DNA of 64,000 bases from Variovorax sp. 54 (GTDB lineage: Bacteria; Pseudomonadota; Gammaproteobacteria; Burkholderiales; Burkholderiaceae_C). Both the position numbers and the translations under genes were made by a program. This document shows positions 17,249-28,100 of this stretch, one piece after another (positions within the stretch are counted from its first letter, which is position 1; the number at the start of each line of letters is the position of its first letter). The stretch spans positions 5,225,501 to 5,289,500 of the forward strand of contig NZ_PEFF01000001.1 in the NCBI RefSeq assembly GCF_002754375.1. The letters run 5' to 3'. Under the pieces are notes generated by a model. It made no database searches. It was not told the origin of the DNA and saw nothing but the letters and a program-made list of their open reading frames with translations.

Positions 17249-17755
17249 ATGAGCGACATCGGGCTGGGAGGGCTGCGCGACTTCATGCTGCGCCGCTATG
17301 AGGACCTGAAGCGCCGGCTGACGCTTCAGCTCGGCAACGCCGACCTGGCGGGCGATGCGCTGCAGGACACCTGGGTGCGGCTCGAGGGCGGGGCGGAAAC
17401 CAGCGGCCCCGTGCAGTACCCGCTGAGCTACCTGATGCGGATGGCGACCAACGCGGCGCTCGACCGCCTGCGGTCCGAGAGCCGCTTTCTCAATGGCACC
17501 GAGGTCGAGCAGGTGTTCGAGAGCCTCTCCGATCCCGCGCCTGGCCCCGCGCAAACGGCCGAGGCGCGCTCCGAAGCCCAGCGGCTGGCGGCCGTGATCG
17601 ACGAGATGCCGCCGCGTCGGCGCCACATCCTGATCCTGATCCGGGTCGATGAGATGCCCCGCCAGGAAGTCGCGCGACGCCTGGGCGTGTCGGTGAGCCT
17701 GGTCGACCGCGAACTGCGGCGCGCGCACGACCACGTGGTGGAGCGCATGCGATGA
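17249..17755 (+). CDS. ECF RNA polymerase sigma factor, FecI/VreI-like
   Basis: The 168-residue protein has sigma region 2 at about residues 10-75 (DALQDTWVRLEG, MRMATNAALDRLRSE) and region 4 at about 105-165 (IDEMPPRRRHILILIRVDEMPRQEVARRLGVS). That is the FecI-type ECF pattern, with no extra domains. It is flanked by an STN protein and a FecR protein, as in iron-type cell-surface signalling. The likely target is the giant exoprotein gene downstream, although no promoter could be assigned with confidence. The TGA at 17753-17755 overlaps the ATG of a small ORF. Confidence 0.9.
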   Translation: MSDIGLGGLRDFMLRRYEDLKRRLTLQLGNADLAGDALQDTWVRLEGGAETSGPVQYPLSYLMRMATNAALDRLRSESRFLNGTEVEQVFESLSDPAPGPAQTAEARSEAQRLAAVIDEMPPRRRHILILIRVDEMPRQEVARRLGVSVSLVDRELRRAHDHVVERMR

Positions 17756-17886
17756 AACACGTGAAGAGCGCCCGGTGTGCAGGAATGGTGGTCGAGAACC
17801 GTCTGATGAAGATGTGCTGCTTTTGCTGCTGCGTGATTGTGTTGTCGTCGATGTCCCGGTCCCGGAGCGGCCCGTTGTGTCGATGA
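17752..17886 (+). CDS. Small Cys-rich ORF coupled between sigma factor and FecR genes (44 residues)
   Basis: A 44-codon frame begins with an ATG that overlaps the sigma TGA (ATGA) and ends with a TGA that overlaps the FecR ATG (again ATGA). The peptide has a basic start (MKHVKSARC), a hydrophobic Cys-rich centre (MKMCCFCCCVIVLSS) and a basic end. The exact four-base overlap at both ends suggests it is translated, at least to carry ribosomes from sigma to anti-sigma. It could be a small membrane peptide or only a coupling device. No homologue is recognised. Confidence 0.45.
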   Translation: MKHVKSARCAGMVVENRLMKMCCFCCCVIVLSSMSRSRSGPLCR

Positions 17887-18893
17887 CCGCGCCGCACCAC
17901 CCGGGCCCGCAGCAGCAACGGCAGGCCCCCGATGCACTCGACGCGCAGGCGCAGGCCTGGGTGCGTCGCCTGGCGTCGGGCGCCGCGCGGCCGCGCGATG
18001 CGCGTGCGCTGAAACACTGGTGCGGCCTCAGCGAAGCTCACGCACAGGCGTTCCAGAAGGCGCACCGGCAGTGGCGCGAGCTGCTGTCCGCCGCGGCCCT
18101 GGCTGGCCATGCCGACCCCGAACTCGCGCGTTTGCGCGCCCCGGGCAACACGGCGGCCCGGCCGTTGCCGCGACGCATGTTCCTTGGCGGTGCCGTGGCG
18201 GCGTCGGTGGCGGTCGTCGGCGTGGCGCTCGTGCGGCCGCCCCTGGGCCTGTGGCCTTCGGTGCAGGCGCTGCAGGCGGACTTTCGCACGGGTGTCGGCG
18301 AGCAGCGCAAGCTCGCGCTGACGCCCTCGGTCACCGTCGAGATGAACACGCGCAGCAGCCTCGGCGTGCGCGCGGCCAATGGCCAGCCGCAGGGCATCGA
18401 CCTCGTCGATGGCGAGGTGTCGGTCGATGCCTCGCGCGCGGCGCAGCCCTTCACCGTGATGGCCGGTGACGGCCGTGTGTCGGCGACGGATGCGCGCTTC
18501 GAGGTGCGGCGCCTGGCCGAAGGCACCTGCGTCACGTGCATCGAAGGCCAGGTCCGCGTGGCCATTGGCGGCAGCGAGGTCGCGCTGATGCCGTCGCAGC
18601 AAGTGGTGTACGACCGGCTTGCCCTGGGGCCGGTGCGACGGATCGACGCGGCCGAACTGTCGCCGTGGCGCGAAGGCATCCTGAGCTTTCGCAAGACCGC
18701 GCTGACGCAGGTGGTGGCCGAGATCAACCGCTACCGGCCGGGCCGCGTGGTGCTGTTGGCCCGCGCGCTGGGCGACAGGCCGGTGAGCGGCAGGTTTCAC
18801 ATCGGCGATCTGGACAAGGCCATTGCGCAGATCCAGAGGTTGTTCCGGCTCGATGCCACCGCGTTGCCGGGTGCGATCGTGCTGTTGAGCTGA
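17883..18893 (+). CDS. FecR-family sigma factor regulator, VreR-like
   Basis: The 336-residue inner-membrane regulator has an N-terminal cytoplasmic anti-sigma region (DUF4880-like, AQAWVRRLASG to HAQAFQKAHRQW, about residues 17-55). One membrane segment follows at about 97-115, then the periplasmic FecR domain at about 125-225 (VDGEVSVDAS, FTVMAGDGRVSATDARFEV). The C-terminal domain is STN-like (LSFRKTALTQVVAEINRY). Twin arginines, RRMFLGGAVAAS, precede the membrane segment, as expected for Tat-type insertion. It should bind the STN protein in the periplasm and control the sigma factor. ATG 17883 is preferred to upstream GTG codons because it is coupled to the small ORF stop. Confidence 0.88.
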   Translation: MTAPHHPGPQQQRQAPDALDAQAQAWVRRLASGAARPRDARALKHWCGLSEAHAQAFQKAHRQWRELLSAAALAGHADPELARLRAPGNTAARPLPRRMFLGGAVAASVAVVGVALVRPPLGLWPSVQALQADFRTGVGEQRKLALTPSVTVEMNTRSSLGVRAANGQPQGIDLVDGEVSVDASRAAQPFTVMAGDGRVSATDARFEVRRLAEGTCVTCIEGQVRVAIGGSEVALMPSQQVVYDRLALGPVRRIDAAELSPWREGILSFRKTALTQVVAEINRYRPGRVVLLARALGDRPVSGRFHIGDLDKAIAQIQRLFRLDATALPGAIVLLS

Positions 18894-19104
18894 TTCGGGC
18901 TTGCGCTTGGGGGGACGCCGGGATCGGGCGACTGCGCGTTGCCGCGTGAAGCCCTCCGGAGCGAGCGGGTTCCTTCGCGCAGATTCCGCAGATTTCCGTA
19001 CAGCTTTCGAGGCCGGCATCCGTCTAAGGCAGAGCGACCGGGCGCACGTGCGTCGGTCGTCGCCTCCTGTCGCACGCCCGAACCGCCATCGAAAGAAATC
19101 TGTC

Positions 19105-22100
19105 ATGTCGACCCTGCATCCTGCCCCGATGAAGCCAGCATCCACCCGCCGTGCGCGGGCGGCGCACGCCTTGCGCAACGATGCCGACAGGTGGCGCCTC
19201 AGGCCACTGGCGCGTGCGCTGGCGGTGATGCTGGCGGCCGGCGGCGCAATGGACGGCGCGCCGGCGCAGCAGGCCCTCGGCGCGGCCTGGTTCGGTGCCA
19301 AGAACGTGGTGCAGAACTCGGCCCTGGCCACCGGCCGGCTGCCCAACGGCATGCCTGCGTCGAGCCTCACCCAGCCGATGGGCTCGCAGCAGCGCGACAG
19401 CGCGCAGGCGCAGCGCTCGATCGACAACCTCAACCTCGCGGCCCGCGGCATCGCGGCGCAGCAGGCGGCCCAGGAAGCCGCGCGGCTGGCGGCCCTCGGC
19501 GGTGCTGCGGGTATTCCGGAAGGGCTTGCCGATGGCGGCCTGAAGGTCGACACCCACAGCCTGACGGCCGGCTGGCTCAACGCGAAGGCGCCGGTGCAGG
19601 CGGCGACCGGTGGCCGCACGGTGGTGGGCATCGAACAGACCGCCGACAAGGCGATCCTGAACTGGGAGAGTTTCAACGTGGGCAAGAACACCACGGTGCA
19701 GTTCGACCAGAAGGGCGGCGCGAAGCCGGACGGCACCAACGGGTGGATCGCGTTGAACCGCATCAACGACCCGAGCGGCAGGCCCAGCCAGATCGCGGGG
19801 CAGATCAAGGCCGACGGCGCGGTGTACCTGGTCAACCGCAACGGCATCGTCTTCACCGGCAGCAGCCAGGTGAACACGCGCACGCTGGTGGCGTCGAGCC
19901 TGGCGCTGTCGGACAAGCAGTTCAACCTGGGCATCAACAACCCGCAGTTGATGTCGAACCTGGGCAACGACTTCGCCATTCCGCAGTTCGGCGAGTTCAC
20001 GGACATGAAGCCATCCGTGTATGGCGCAGCCGGCTATGTGCCGGGCAACGGCACCACGCCGGACCAACTGGGCAAGGTGGATCGCTTCGTTCCCGGCGCG
20101 CCGCCCGGCGAGGTGAAGGTGGCGGCGGGTGCGCAACTGGGCGTGGCCAGCGGCGGCAAGATCATGCTGTTCGCTCCCAAGGTGAACAACGCCGGCCGCC
20201 TTTCCGCGCCCGATGGGCAGGTGATTCTTGCCGCCGGTGAAAACGTCTACCTGAACGCGAGCCGGCCGGACAGCCCGATGGGTGTTCGCGGCCTGGACGT
20301 GGCCGCATCGGCCGTGCCGGGCTGGGCCTTCCAGGGCGGCCACATAGTGAAAGCGCTGGGCCTGGAGCAGGCCAATGCCGACGTGCAGTTCGTTGCCGGC
20401 CTGCGCGACGTGGTCATGCCGGAAATGCTCGCGCGGGCCAAGGCGGTGGGCTACGAGGTGGTCAACAGCGGCATGGTGCAATCCGACCGCGGCAACATCA
20501 CCCTGCAGGCGCGGGACGTGCGCCAGAACGGCGTGCTGCTGTCCAACACGGCGCTGAACAACCGCAGCGGTTCCATTCTGTTGCGCGCCTGGAGCCAGGG
20601 CACCCACTACTACTCTGCCGACAACAACGATCTGCTCAACTGGGCCGCCGGCACGCTGACGTTGGGTGAGGGCAGCGTGACGCAGATTCTTCCGGACACC
20701 ACGGACAGGAGCGAGATCGAAGCGAGCGCGCTGGCCACGCGCTACCAGCCGGGCCGCGTGGGCCTGTACGGACAGTTGATCGACATCAAGCCACGCGCCG
20801 GCGTGCTGGTGCCTTCCGGTGCGATCAACCTGGAGTCGGCGGTCAACCCGGTGTTCACGCAGCAAGCCTGGCGCAAGCCCGGCAGCCTGGGCGACGCAAG
20901 CCGCATCTACATCGACGGCGGCGCTTTCCTGAGCGTGGCGGGGCTGCGCGACATCCGCGTGGACATGGCGCGCAACTTCATCGAGGCCGACATGCGCATC
21001 AACGAGTTGCGCGATTCACCGCTGCAGCTCGATTCGTGGCTGCGCGGCAAGAAGCTCGTGGTCGATCGGCGCGTCAGCGGTGTGTTCGCGCAGGGCCCGA
21101 TGGCCGGCGTGAAGTGGGTCGAGCGCAAGGGCGCCGACGGCCAGATGGCCTACATGCCCGGCGAGTGGGTGGGCACGCCGCTGGCCGACGTGGCCGGCTG
21201 GGTCGGCGTCGGCAAGACCGACCTGAGCGAACTGTCGGCCAATGCCGGCGCGATCACGCTGCGCGCGGGCGGCTCCGTCATCACGCGCGCGGGCTCGGTG
21301 CTCGACGTCTCGGGCGGCTCGGTGCGCTACACCGACGGCATGAATACCGCGACCAAGCTGATGGGCGCGGATGGCCGTGTGTACGCGATGCACAAGGCCA
21401 TGCCCGACATGGCCTACGTCGGCATCGCCGGCGAGTTCACGAGCGAGCACAAGCGCTGGGGCGTCAAGGATTCGTGGCGCCATCCGCTGATCGGCGGCGA
21501 CCGGCTGGAAGCCGGCTACACCGAAGGGCGCAAGGCCGGCAGCGTGCAGGTTTTCGCGGGCGATGCGATGGTGCTCGAAGGCGATTTCCTGGGCGAGGCG
21601 GTCGTCGGTGAACGGCAGCAGAAGAATCCGACGCGGGGCACCGGCGGACGGCTGGAGCTGGGCGGCGGCAGCACGGAAGACCGGCCGTGGTCGCCGGGCA
21701 CCATCGTTGTCAGCCACGCCCCCAAGCGACTGGCCGAGGGCTTCAATGCGGGCACGGCGCTGGCGGATGATTTCTATGTGCCGCTCGACCCGGACCCGGC
21801 GCTGCGCAAGTCCCGCAAGCTGAGCTTCCTGTCGGACGACATGCTCAGCCGCTCGGGCATGGGCGAGATCGTCTTCAACATCATCCGCGGCGACTTCGAA
21901 CTCGCGCAGGGTGCGAGCCTCCAGCTGTCGCCCGGCGCGTCGCTGCGCGTTTCCGGGAGCGACGGTTCGACCGGCAACATCCGTGTCGACGGATCGATCC
22001 GCGCGGCCGGCGGTTCCATCGCGCTCGATGCGTTCAACGGCCGGTTGCAGCTGGGGGCGGGCGCCCGCCTCGACACGAGCGGCCAGTGGATCAACACCTG

Positions 22101-25100
22101 GCGCGACGGCGGAATGCCTGCGGCATGGGCCATGGACGGCGGCGCCATCAGCCTGAGCGTGAGCGACATCCAGGCGCACGCGGATTCGGTGCTCGACGTC
22201 TCCGGCGGAGGCCGCGTCGACACGGGCAAGAACGGGTTGCCGTCGATGCGCGTGGGCGATGCCGGTTCGGTGAAGCTGATCGGCATCACGCCCAAGACCG
22301 ACCTGGCCTCGCTGAACCTGCGTGCCCATGCGGCCGGCTCGGCGGGCAGCCTTTTTCTGGAGAGCGCCTCGTCGGTACAGATCGGCGGCGCGGCCATCGA
22401 CCCGGCCACCGTGCTGCTGCCGGCGTCGCTGTTCGGCGAGCGTGGTTTCGGCAAGGTGTCCGTGTCGGTGCGTGGCGAGGGTGGCATCGTGGTGCCCGAA
22501 GGTGTGGAAGTGGCACCGCGCGCATCGAGCCTCGACCTGAGCTCCTTCGCGTGGCGCGAAGTGGCCACCGGCGAGCGACTGGCCGACCTGGCGCCTGTGG
22601 CCGTGTTGCGTCCCGAAGAGCGCGCGGCGCGCCGGCCCGCATCGCTGTCGCTGGGCACGTTGGGAGGGCTGATTCATGTCGAGCGCGGCGCGGTGGTGCG
22701 CACCGACACCGGCGGCACGCTGTCGCTCAACTCGGACGGGGAAGCAGGTAAGGTGCTGGTGAGCGGCCGGCTCGACGCGCCGGCGGGCCGCATCGAGCTG
22801 GCAGCGGCGGACGTGGTGCTCGAGCGGGGCGGCGAGCTGCTGGCGCGCGGCGTGCCGCTGATCCATCGCGACGCCAAGGGGCGCCGTACCGGAGAGGTGC
22901 GCGACGGCGGCACGGTGGATGTGCGCGGCGTGAACCTGTCGCTCGAACGCGGCTCGCTGATCGACGTGTCGGGCGCCACCGGCGACATCGACGGCGTGCC
23001 TGCGAGTCCGTGGGGCCCGAAGACCGCGCAGGCGGTCACGCTCGACAGCAACGGCGGCCTGATCCGCATCAGCGGCAAGGGCCTGGTCGAAGGCACGCTC
23101 ACCGGCAAGGCCGGCGGGCCGGGGGCCATCGGCGGACGCATCCGCTTCGACATGTCGGCACCGACGCCCGCGGGCGGCTCGCCGCTGGAGCAGTTGAAGC
23201 AGGTGCTGAAGGGGCTGGACCCGGATTGCAACGGTCTGCCCGGCAACGGCGTCTGCGACAACAGCGACTGGAAGGAAGCGCTGGACATCGACTGGGGCCC
23301 GGCCATCGGCGCACCCCCGGGCACGCCGGTGGTCATTCCTTCGTCGCTGGTCGCGCACCTGGACGACATCAAGGAGCTGGTGCTGTCGGACACGATGGCC
23401 GTGCCGGCGCCCGGAACGGTGCCGCTCGATCCGGCCCGCTTCGGCCTGACGCCGGAAGTGCTCGACCTGTTCCGCGACAACGTGTTCTCTTCGGACCTGC
23501 TGCGCGACCTGCTTCAGAAGCCCGGCCAGCGTCATGCACTGACCGTTCGCCCGCAGGCCTTCAAGGAGGGCGGCTTCTCCGAGCTGGCGCTCGTCAATTC
23601 GTCGCGAGGCGCGATCCGGCTGGACGACGCGCAGATTTCCGCGGGCCGCTCCATCCGGCTGCAGGGCAGCATCGTCGGGCATGCGGGCACCAGCTCGGTC
23701 TTGCAGGCGCCGCACATCGTGCTGACGGCGCTTCCGGGCACGTCGCTGCCGCCGTCTGCAAGTGCCACCGCCGGCAACGCTGCCGGCCAGTTGTTGTTGA
23801 GCGGCTCGCTCATTGACGTCGAGACCGATCCCGAGACCAACGTCGCATCGGCAGGCAGCGTGCGCATCGCGGGCTTCGGCCGCACGGTGATGCAGGCGGA
23901 CCAGATCCGCCTGGGCGGCGCGTTGCCGGTGCAGATCAACCCGGACACGAAGCTGCAGGTCAACCTGGACGTCGACGGCCAACTGGTGCTGAAGGCCGGC
24001 CAGGTTTCTCCCACCACGGCCATGACCGCCGTGGTGCGCGCGGGCGATGCGATCACTGTCGAGCGCCTGGGCGATGCAGGCGCGCCGACGCCGCTTTCCG
24101 CAGGCGGCACGCTGCGGCTGGAGGCGCCGGTGATCGCGCAGAACGGCGTGCTGCACGCACCGCTGGGCCAGATCGAATTGAATGCGGGCGAACGCTTGAC
24201 GCTGGGCACCGGCAGCCTGACGTCGGTGTCGGGTGCAGGCGTGACGGTGCCCTACGGCACGCTGTCCAACAACGAACATTGGCTCGACCCGGCCAAGGCC
24301 GGCGACGGCAGCGGTCTGTCGTCGGGGTCGCTCACCGCGCCGCCGGAAAAGCGGATCACGATGAAGTCGCCCAGCGTCGACCTGGCCAAGGGCGCCGTGG
24401 TCGATATTGCCGGCGGCGGCGATCTGTCTGCATGGGAGTTCGTGCCCGGCCCCGGCGGCTCGCACGATGTGCTGGCGATGCCCGGCATGTACGCCATCCT
24501 CCCCGGCCCGCAGGCCGCGGCGCCGGCAGGCGGCGCGAATGCCGGCCAACGCGTCTGGCTGGCGGGCGGACCGGGCCTGGCGGCAGGCTGGTATGCGCTG
24601 CTGCCCGCGCGCTACGCCTTGCTGCCGGGGGCCTTCGCCGTGCAGGCCACCGGTGCACCCTGGGCTGGCACAGCCACCGCCGCATCGGCGGCGACCGGCC
24701 CCGACGGCAGCCTCGTCATGCAGGGCAGGGGCGGCAACAGCCTGGACAACGCGAGGGACGCGATGCCTTCGACCTGGCGCGTGATGTCGGGCAACACGCT
24801 GCGCCGCTACACCCAGTACAACGAGGCATTCGCCAACGACTTCTTCTCGTCGGAGGCCTTCAAGCTCACGCAGTACCGCCAGACCGGGAAGAACATCGTC
24901 ACGCCGCGCCTGCCGCGCGACGGCGGCGCGGTCGTCTTCGATGCCGGCCAGCGGCTGACGCTCGGCGGCACCTTGCGCTCGGCGCCCGACGTGGGCGGGC
25001 GCGGTGGGCTGGTCGACATTGCGGGCAAGAAGATCGCCATCGTCGGCGCCGGCCATGATGCGGCCGGCCTCCAGGCCGACGGCTACCTGGTCATCGACGC

Positions 25101-28100
25101 GCAGGGGCTCGCCAACTTCGGCGCCGGCAGCCTGCTGGTGGGCGGCAAGCGCAAGGGCGATCCGCTGGGCCTGAGTCTGGACGTGACGGCCACCGACATC
25201 GTCGTGCGCAACGACGCGGGCTCCGAGCTGTTCGGGCCCGAGATCATCCTGGCGGCCAGCGAGCAGGTTGCCATCGAAGGCGGCAGCGTGGTCCGCGCAC
25301 GGGGCGCCGGCAGCCTGGGCGCCGGCAGCCTGGTCATGAAGCCTCGCGTTGCGGCGGTCTACAAGGACCCGGACGGCATCCTGGACGACAACCGCGACGG
25401 CGTGATCGATGCCATCGATGCCGCCGACGACGTTCTCATCGCGCCTTCGAAGGATTGGGGCGCGCTGGTTCGCGTGGCCAACGGCGATGCGGTCCGGGTC
25501 GTGCGCGAGAACGTGGACACCACGCGCGGACTGGTCCGCATCGGGGCCGATGCATTCGTCGGCGGCGGCGCGGCCCTGCTGATCGACGCCACCCGCACGA
25601 CGGAGCTCGCGGGCTCGGCGCAGATATCGGGCACCGACATCTCGGTCGCCGCGGGACGCATCGGCTTCGGTGGCGGCACCGAAGGCATGGTGCTCAACGC
25701 GGCCTCGCTGGCCCAGCTGGCCCACTCGCAGCGCCTGACCTTGCGCAGCTACTCCAGCCTGGACTTCTACAACTCGCTCGACCTGGGCGCGGCCGGCCTG
25801 GCCGCACTGACCTTCGACGGCGCGGTGTTCACAGGGCAGGGCGACGTGCGCATCCAGGGCGAGGCCATCTCGCTCATCAACAGCGGCGGGTACGTGGCTG
25901 CACCACCGCCGGCGGGCAGCGGCGGTGGCAGTGGCAGTGGCAGTGGCAGCTTCACGCTCGACGCCGGCACGCTGGTGCTGGGCGCGGGCCAGAAGCGCTT
26001 CGAAGGCTTCGGTGCCGTGGTGCTGGGCGGCCGGAACCGGATCGTCGGCGAGGGCGCGGGCGGCATCGACGCCGGCAGCGCCGCACTCACGCTGCAGACG
26101 CCGCTGCTCACGGGCCGCAACGGCGCGGCGCAGTCCATCGTGACCCGCGGTGCGCTGCAGGTCGTTGCGCTGCCGGCCAGCGATGCGGGTGCGCAGAACA
26201 ACCTGCAGGACAGCCTGGGTTCGCGCCTGTCCCTGAGCGGCGGCAACATCCGCTTCGGCGGCCGCGCGGCAGCCCTCGGCGGCAGCATCGACATGACGGC
26301 CACGGCGGGGCATCTGGTCCTGACGGAAGGCGCGCAAGTCGACGTCGGCGGTTTCGCCAAGCAGTTCTTCGATGTGGCCGAATTCGCCGACGCGGGGCGC
26401 ATCCACCTGTCCGCCGTGGGCGGCGATGTCCGGCTGGGTGCGGGAAGCCGTCTGAACCTGGCGGCCCACAAGGACGGCGGCAACGCAGGCACCTTGAGCC
26501 TTGCCGCCGCGAACGGCGGCACCGTGGTGCTCGACGGCGCCATTGCGGCGCAGGCCGGCGCGGGCGGCAATGCCGGCAGCTTTGCGCTCGACATCGAGGC
26601 CTTGCCCGATTTCGCCGGCTTCAGCCAGCGCCTGAACGACGCGGGCCTCAATCGCTCGCGGCAGTTCCGCATCCGCCAGGGCGACGTGGTGCTCGGCGGC
26701 AGCACCCTGGTCGAAGACTTCGGCCTCACCGCCGACCGGGGCCGTGTCGACATCACCGGCGTCGTCGATGCGCGCTCTGCGTACGGCGGTGCGATTCGCA
26801 TCACCGGCGGCAACGGCGTGGCGATGCGGCCGGGCGCGCAACTGCTGGCGGGCGCCACCGGCGAGCTGGGCAGCGGCCGTGTGACGCTCGAAGCGGCCGG
26901 CGGCACGCTGAACCTGCAGGGCGGCTCGATCGACGTGTCCGGCAACGAAGGCGGCAAGGTGCGCTTGCGCGCGCGGCAGACAGCGGGTCACGACGAGATC
27001 GAGGTCTCCGCGCTCCAGGCGGCCATTCATGGCGCCCGGTCGGCGGTGCTCGAAGGCGTCAGCAGCTACGACCTGGCCGACTACGACGGCCGCACGGTCG
27101 AATCGGTCAAGGCCGATGCCATGGCCCACGCCCACCGGTTTGCCGGCGCGTCGGGCGCGGTGGCCAACCGCCTGGGCACCGGCCTGGCCGTGATGCCCGG
27201 CATCGACATCCGCAGCGCCGGCGACATCGCGCTGAACAGCGACTGGAACCTGTTCACCGATTTCGCAGGCGCGCGCGAAGGCTCGCTGACCCTGCGTGCC
27301 GGCGGCAACCTGCGGGTCAACGGCCACCTGAGCGACGGCTTCGATGCGGCGGACCGCACAGGCCGGTTGCAGCAAGGTGCGTCGTGGAACCTGCGGCTCG
27401 TCGCGGGCGCCGACCTGACGTCGGCCCACACGCTGGCGCTCAAGCCCTTGGCGGCGCAAGGCGCGGGAAGCGGCTCGGTCATCGTCGGCACGGCCAACAC
27501 GGCGGTCCCCAGCGAGGACGACCCCAAGCCCGACAACGGCGCGGGCAAGCTGATCCGCACCGGCACCGGCGACCTGGAAGTTCGCGCGGGCCGCAATCTG
27601 ACGCTGGCGCACAAGGCATCGGTGATCTACACGGCGGGCCGCAAGGACACCACCACGTGGAGCGACTTCAGCACCGCCAACCCGAACGCCAGCTACGGCA
27701 TCGAGGGCGGCAACCTGGACATCGCCGCGCAGGGCAGCATCGAGGCACAGCCTTCGGGCCAGCGGTTCACCGAGTGGCTCAACCGCCAGGGCAACCTCAA
27801 CTTCGACCGCTACTTCGGCGCGTACGAGACCAACGAGCGCCTGCCCCCGCCCGAGAGCGGCTATGTGCTGATGCCGCCCGAGCAATCGAGCTGGTGGATC
27901 AACTACGGCGCCTTCCAGCAGGGTGTGGGTGCACTGGGCGGCGGCAACGTCAAGGTGAACGCCGGCGGCGACCTGACCAACCTCGTCGTCGCACTGCCGA
28001 CCCACATGCGCATGCGCGGCGGCAGAACCGGCACTGAGGCGATGACCATGGAAGTGCGCAACGGCGGCGCCATGGAGGTCGACGCCGTGGGCGCCATTCG

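Noticed and set aside
17775..17882. A longer FecR protein starting at GTG 17775
   Set aside because: The added residues are unlike FecR N-termini, and the ATG at 17883 is positioned by an ATGA overlap with the small ORF.
18894..19104. Possible ECF sigma promoter before the exoprotein gene
   Set aside because: I could not pick a -35/-10 pair over equally good chance matches in this GC-rich stretch; only an alignment with relatives could decide.
19100..19106. Perfect Pho half-site CTGTCAT at the exoprotein start codon
   Set aside because: No second heptamer lies 11 bases to either side, and the site overlaps the start codon, a position that would not act as an activator site.
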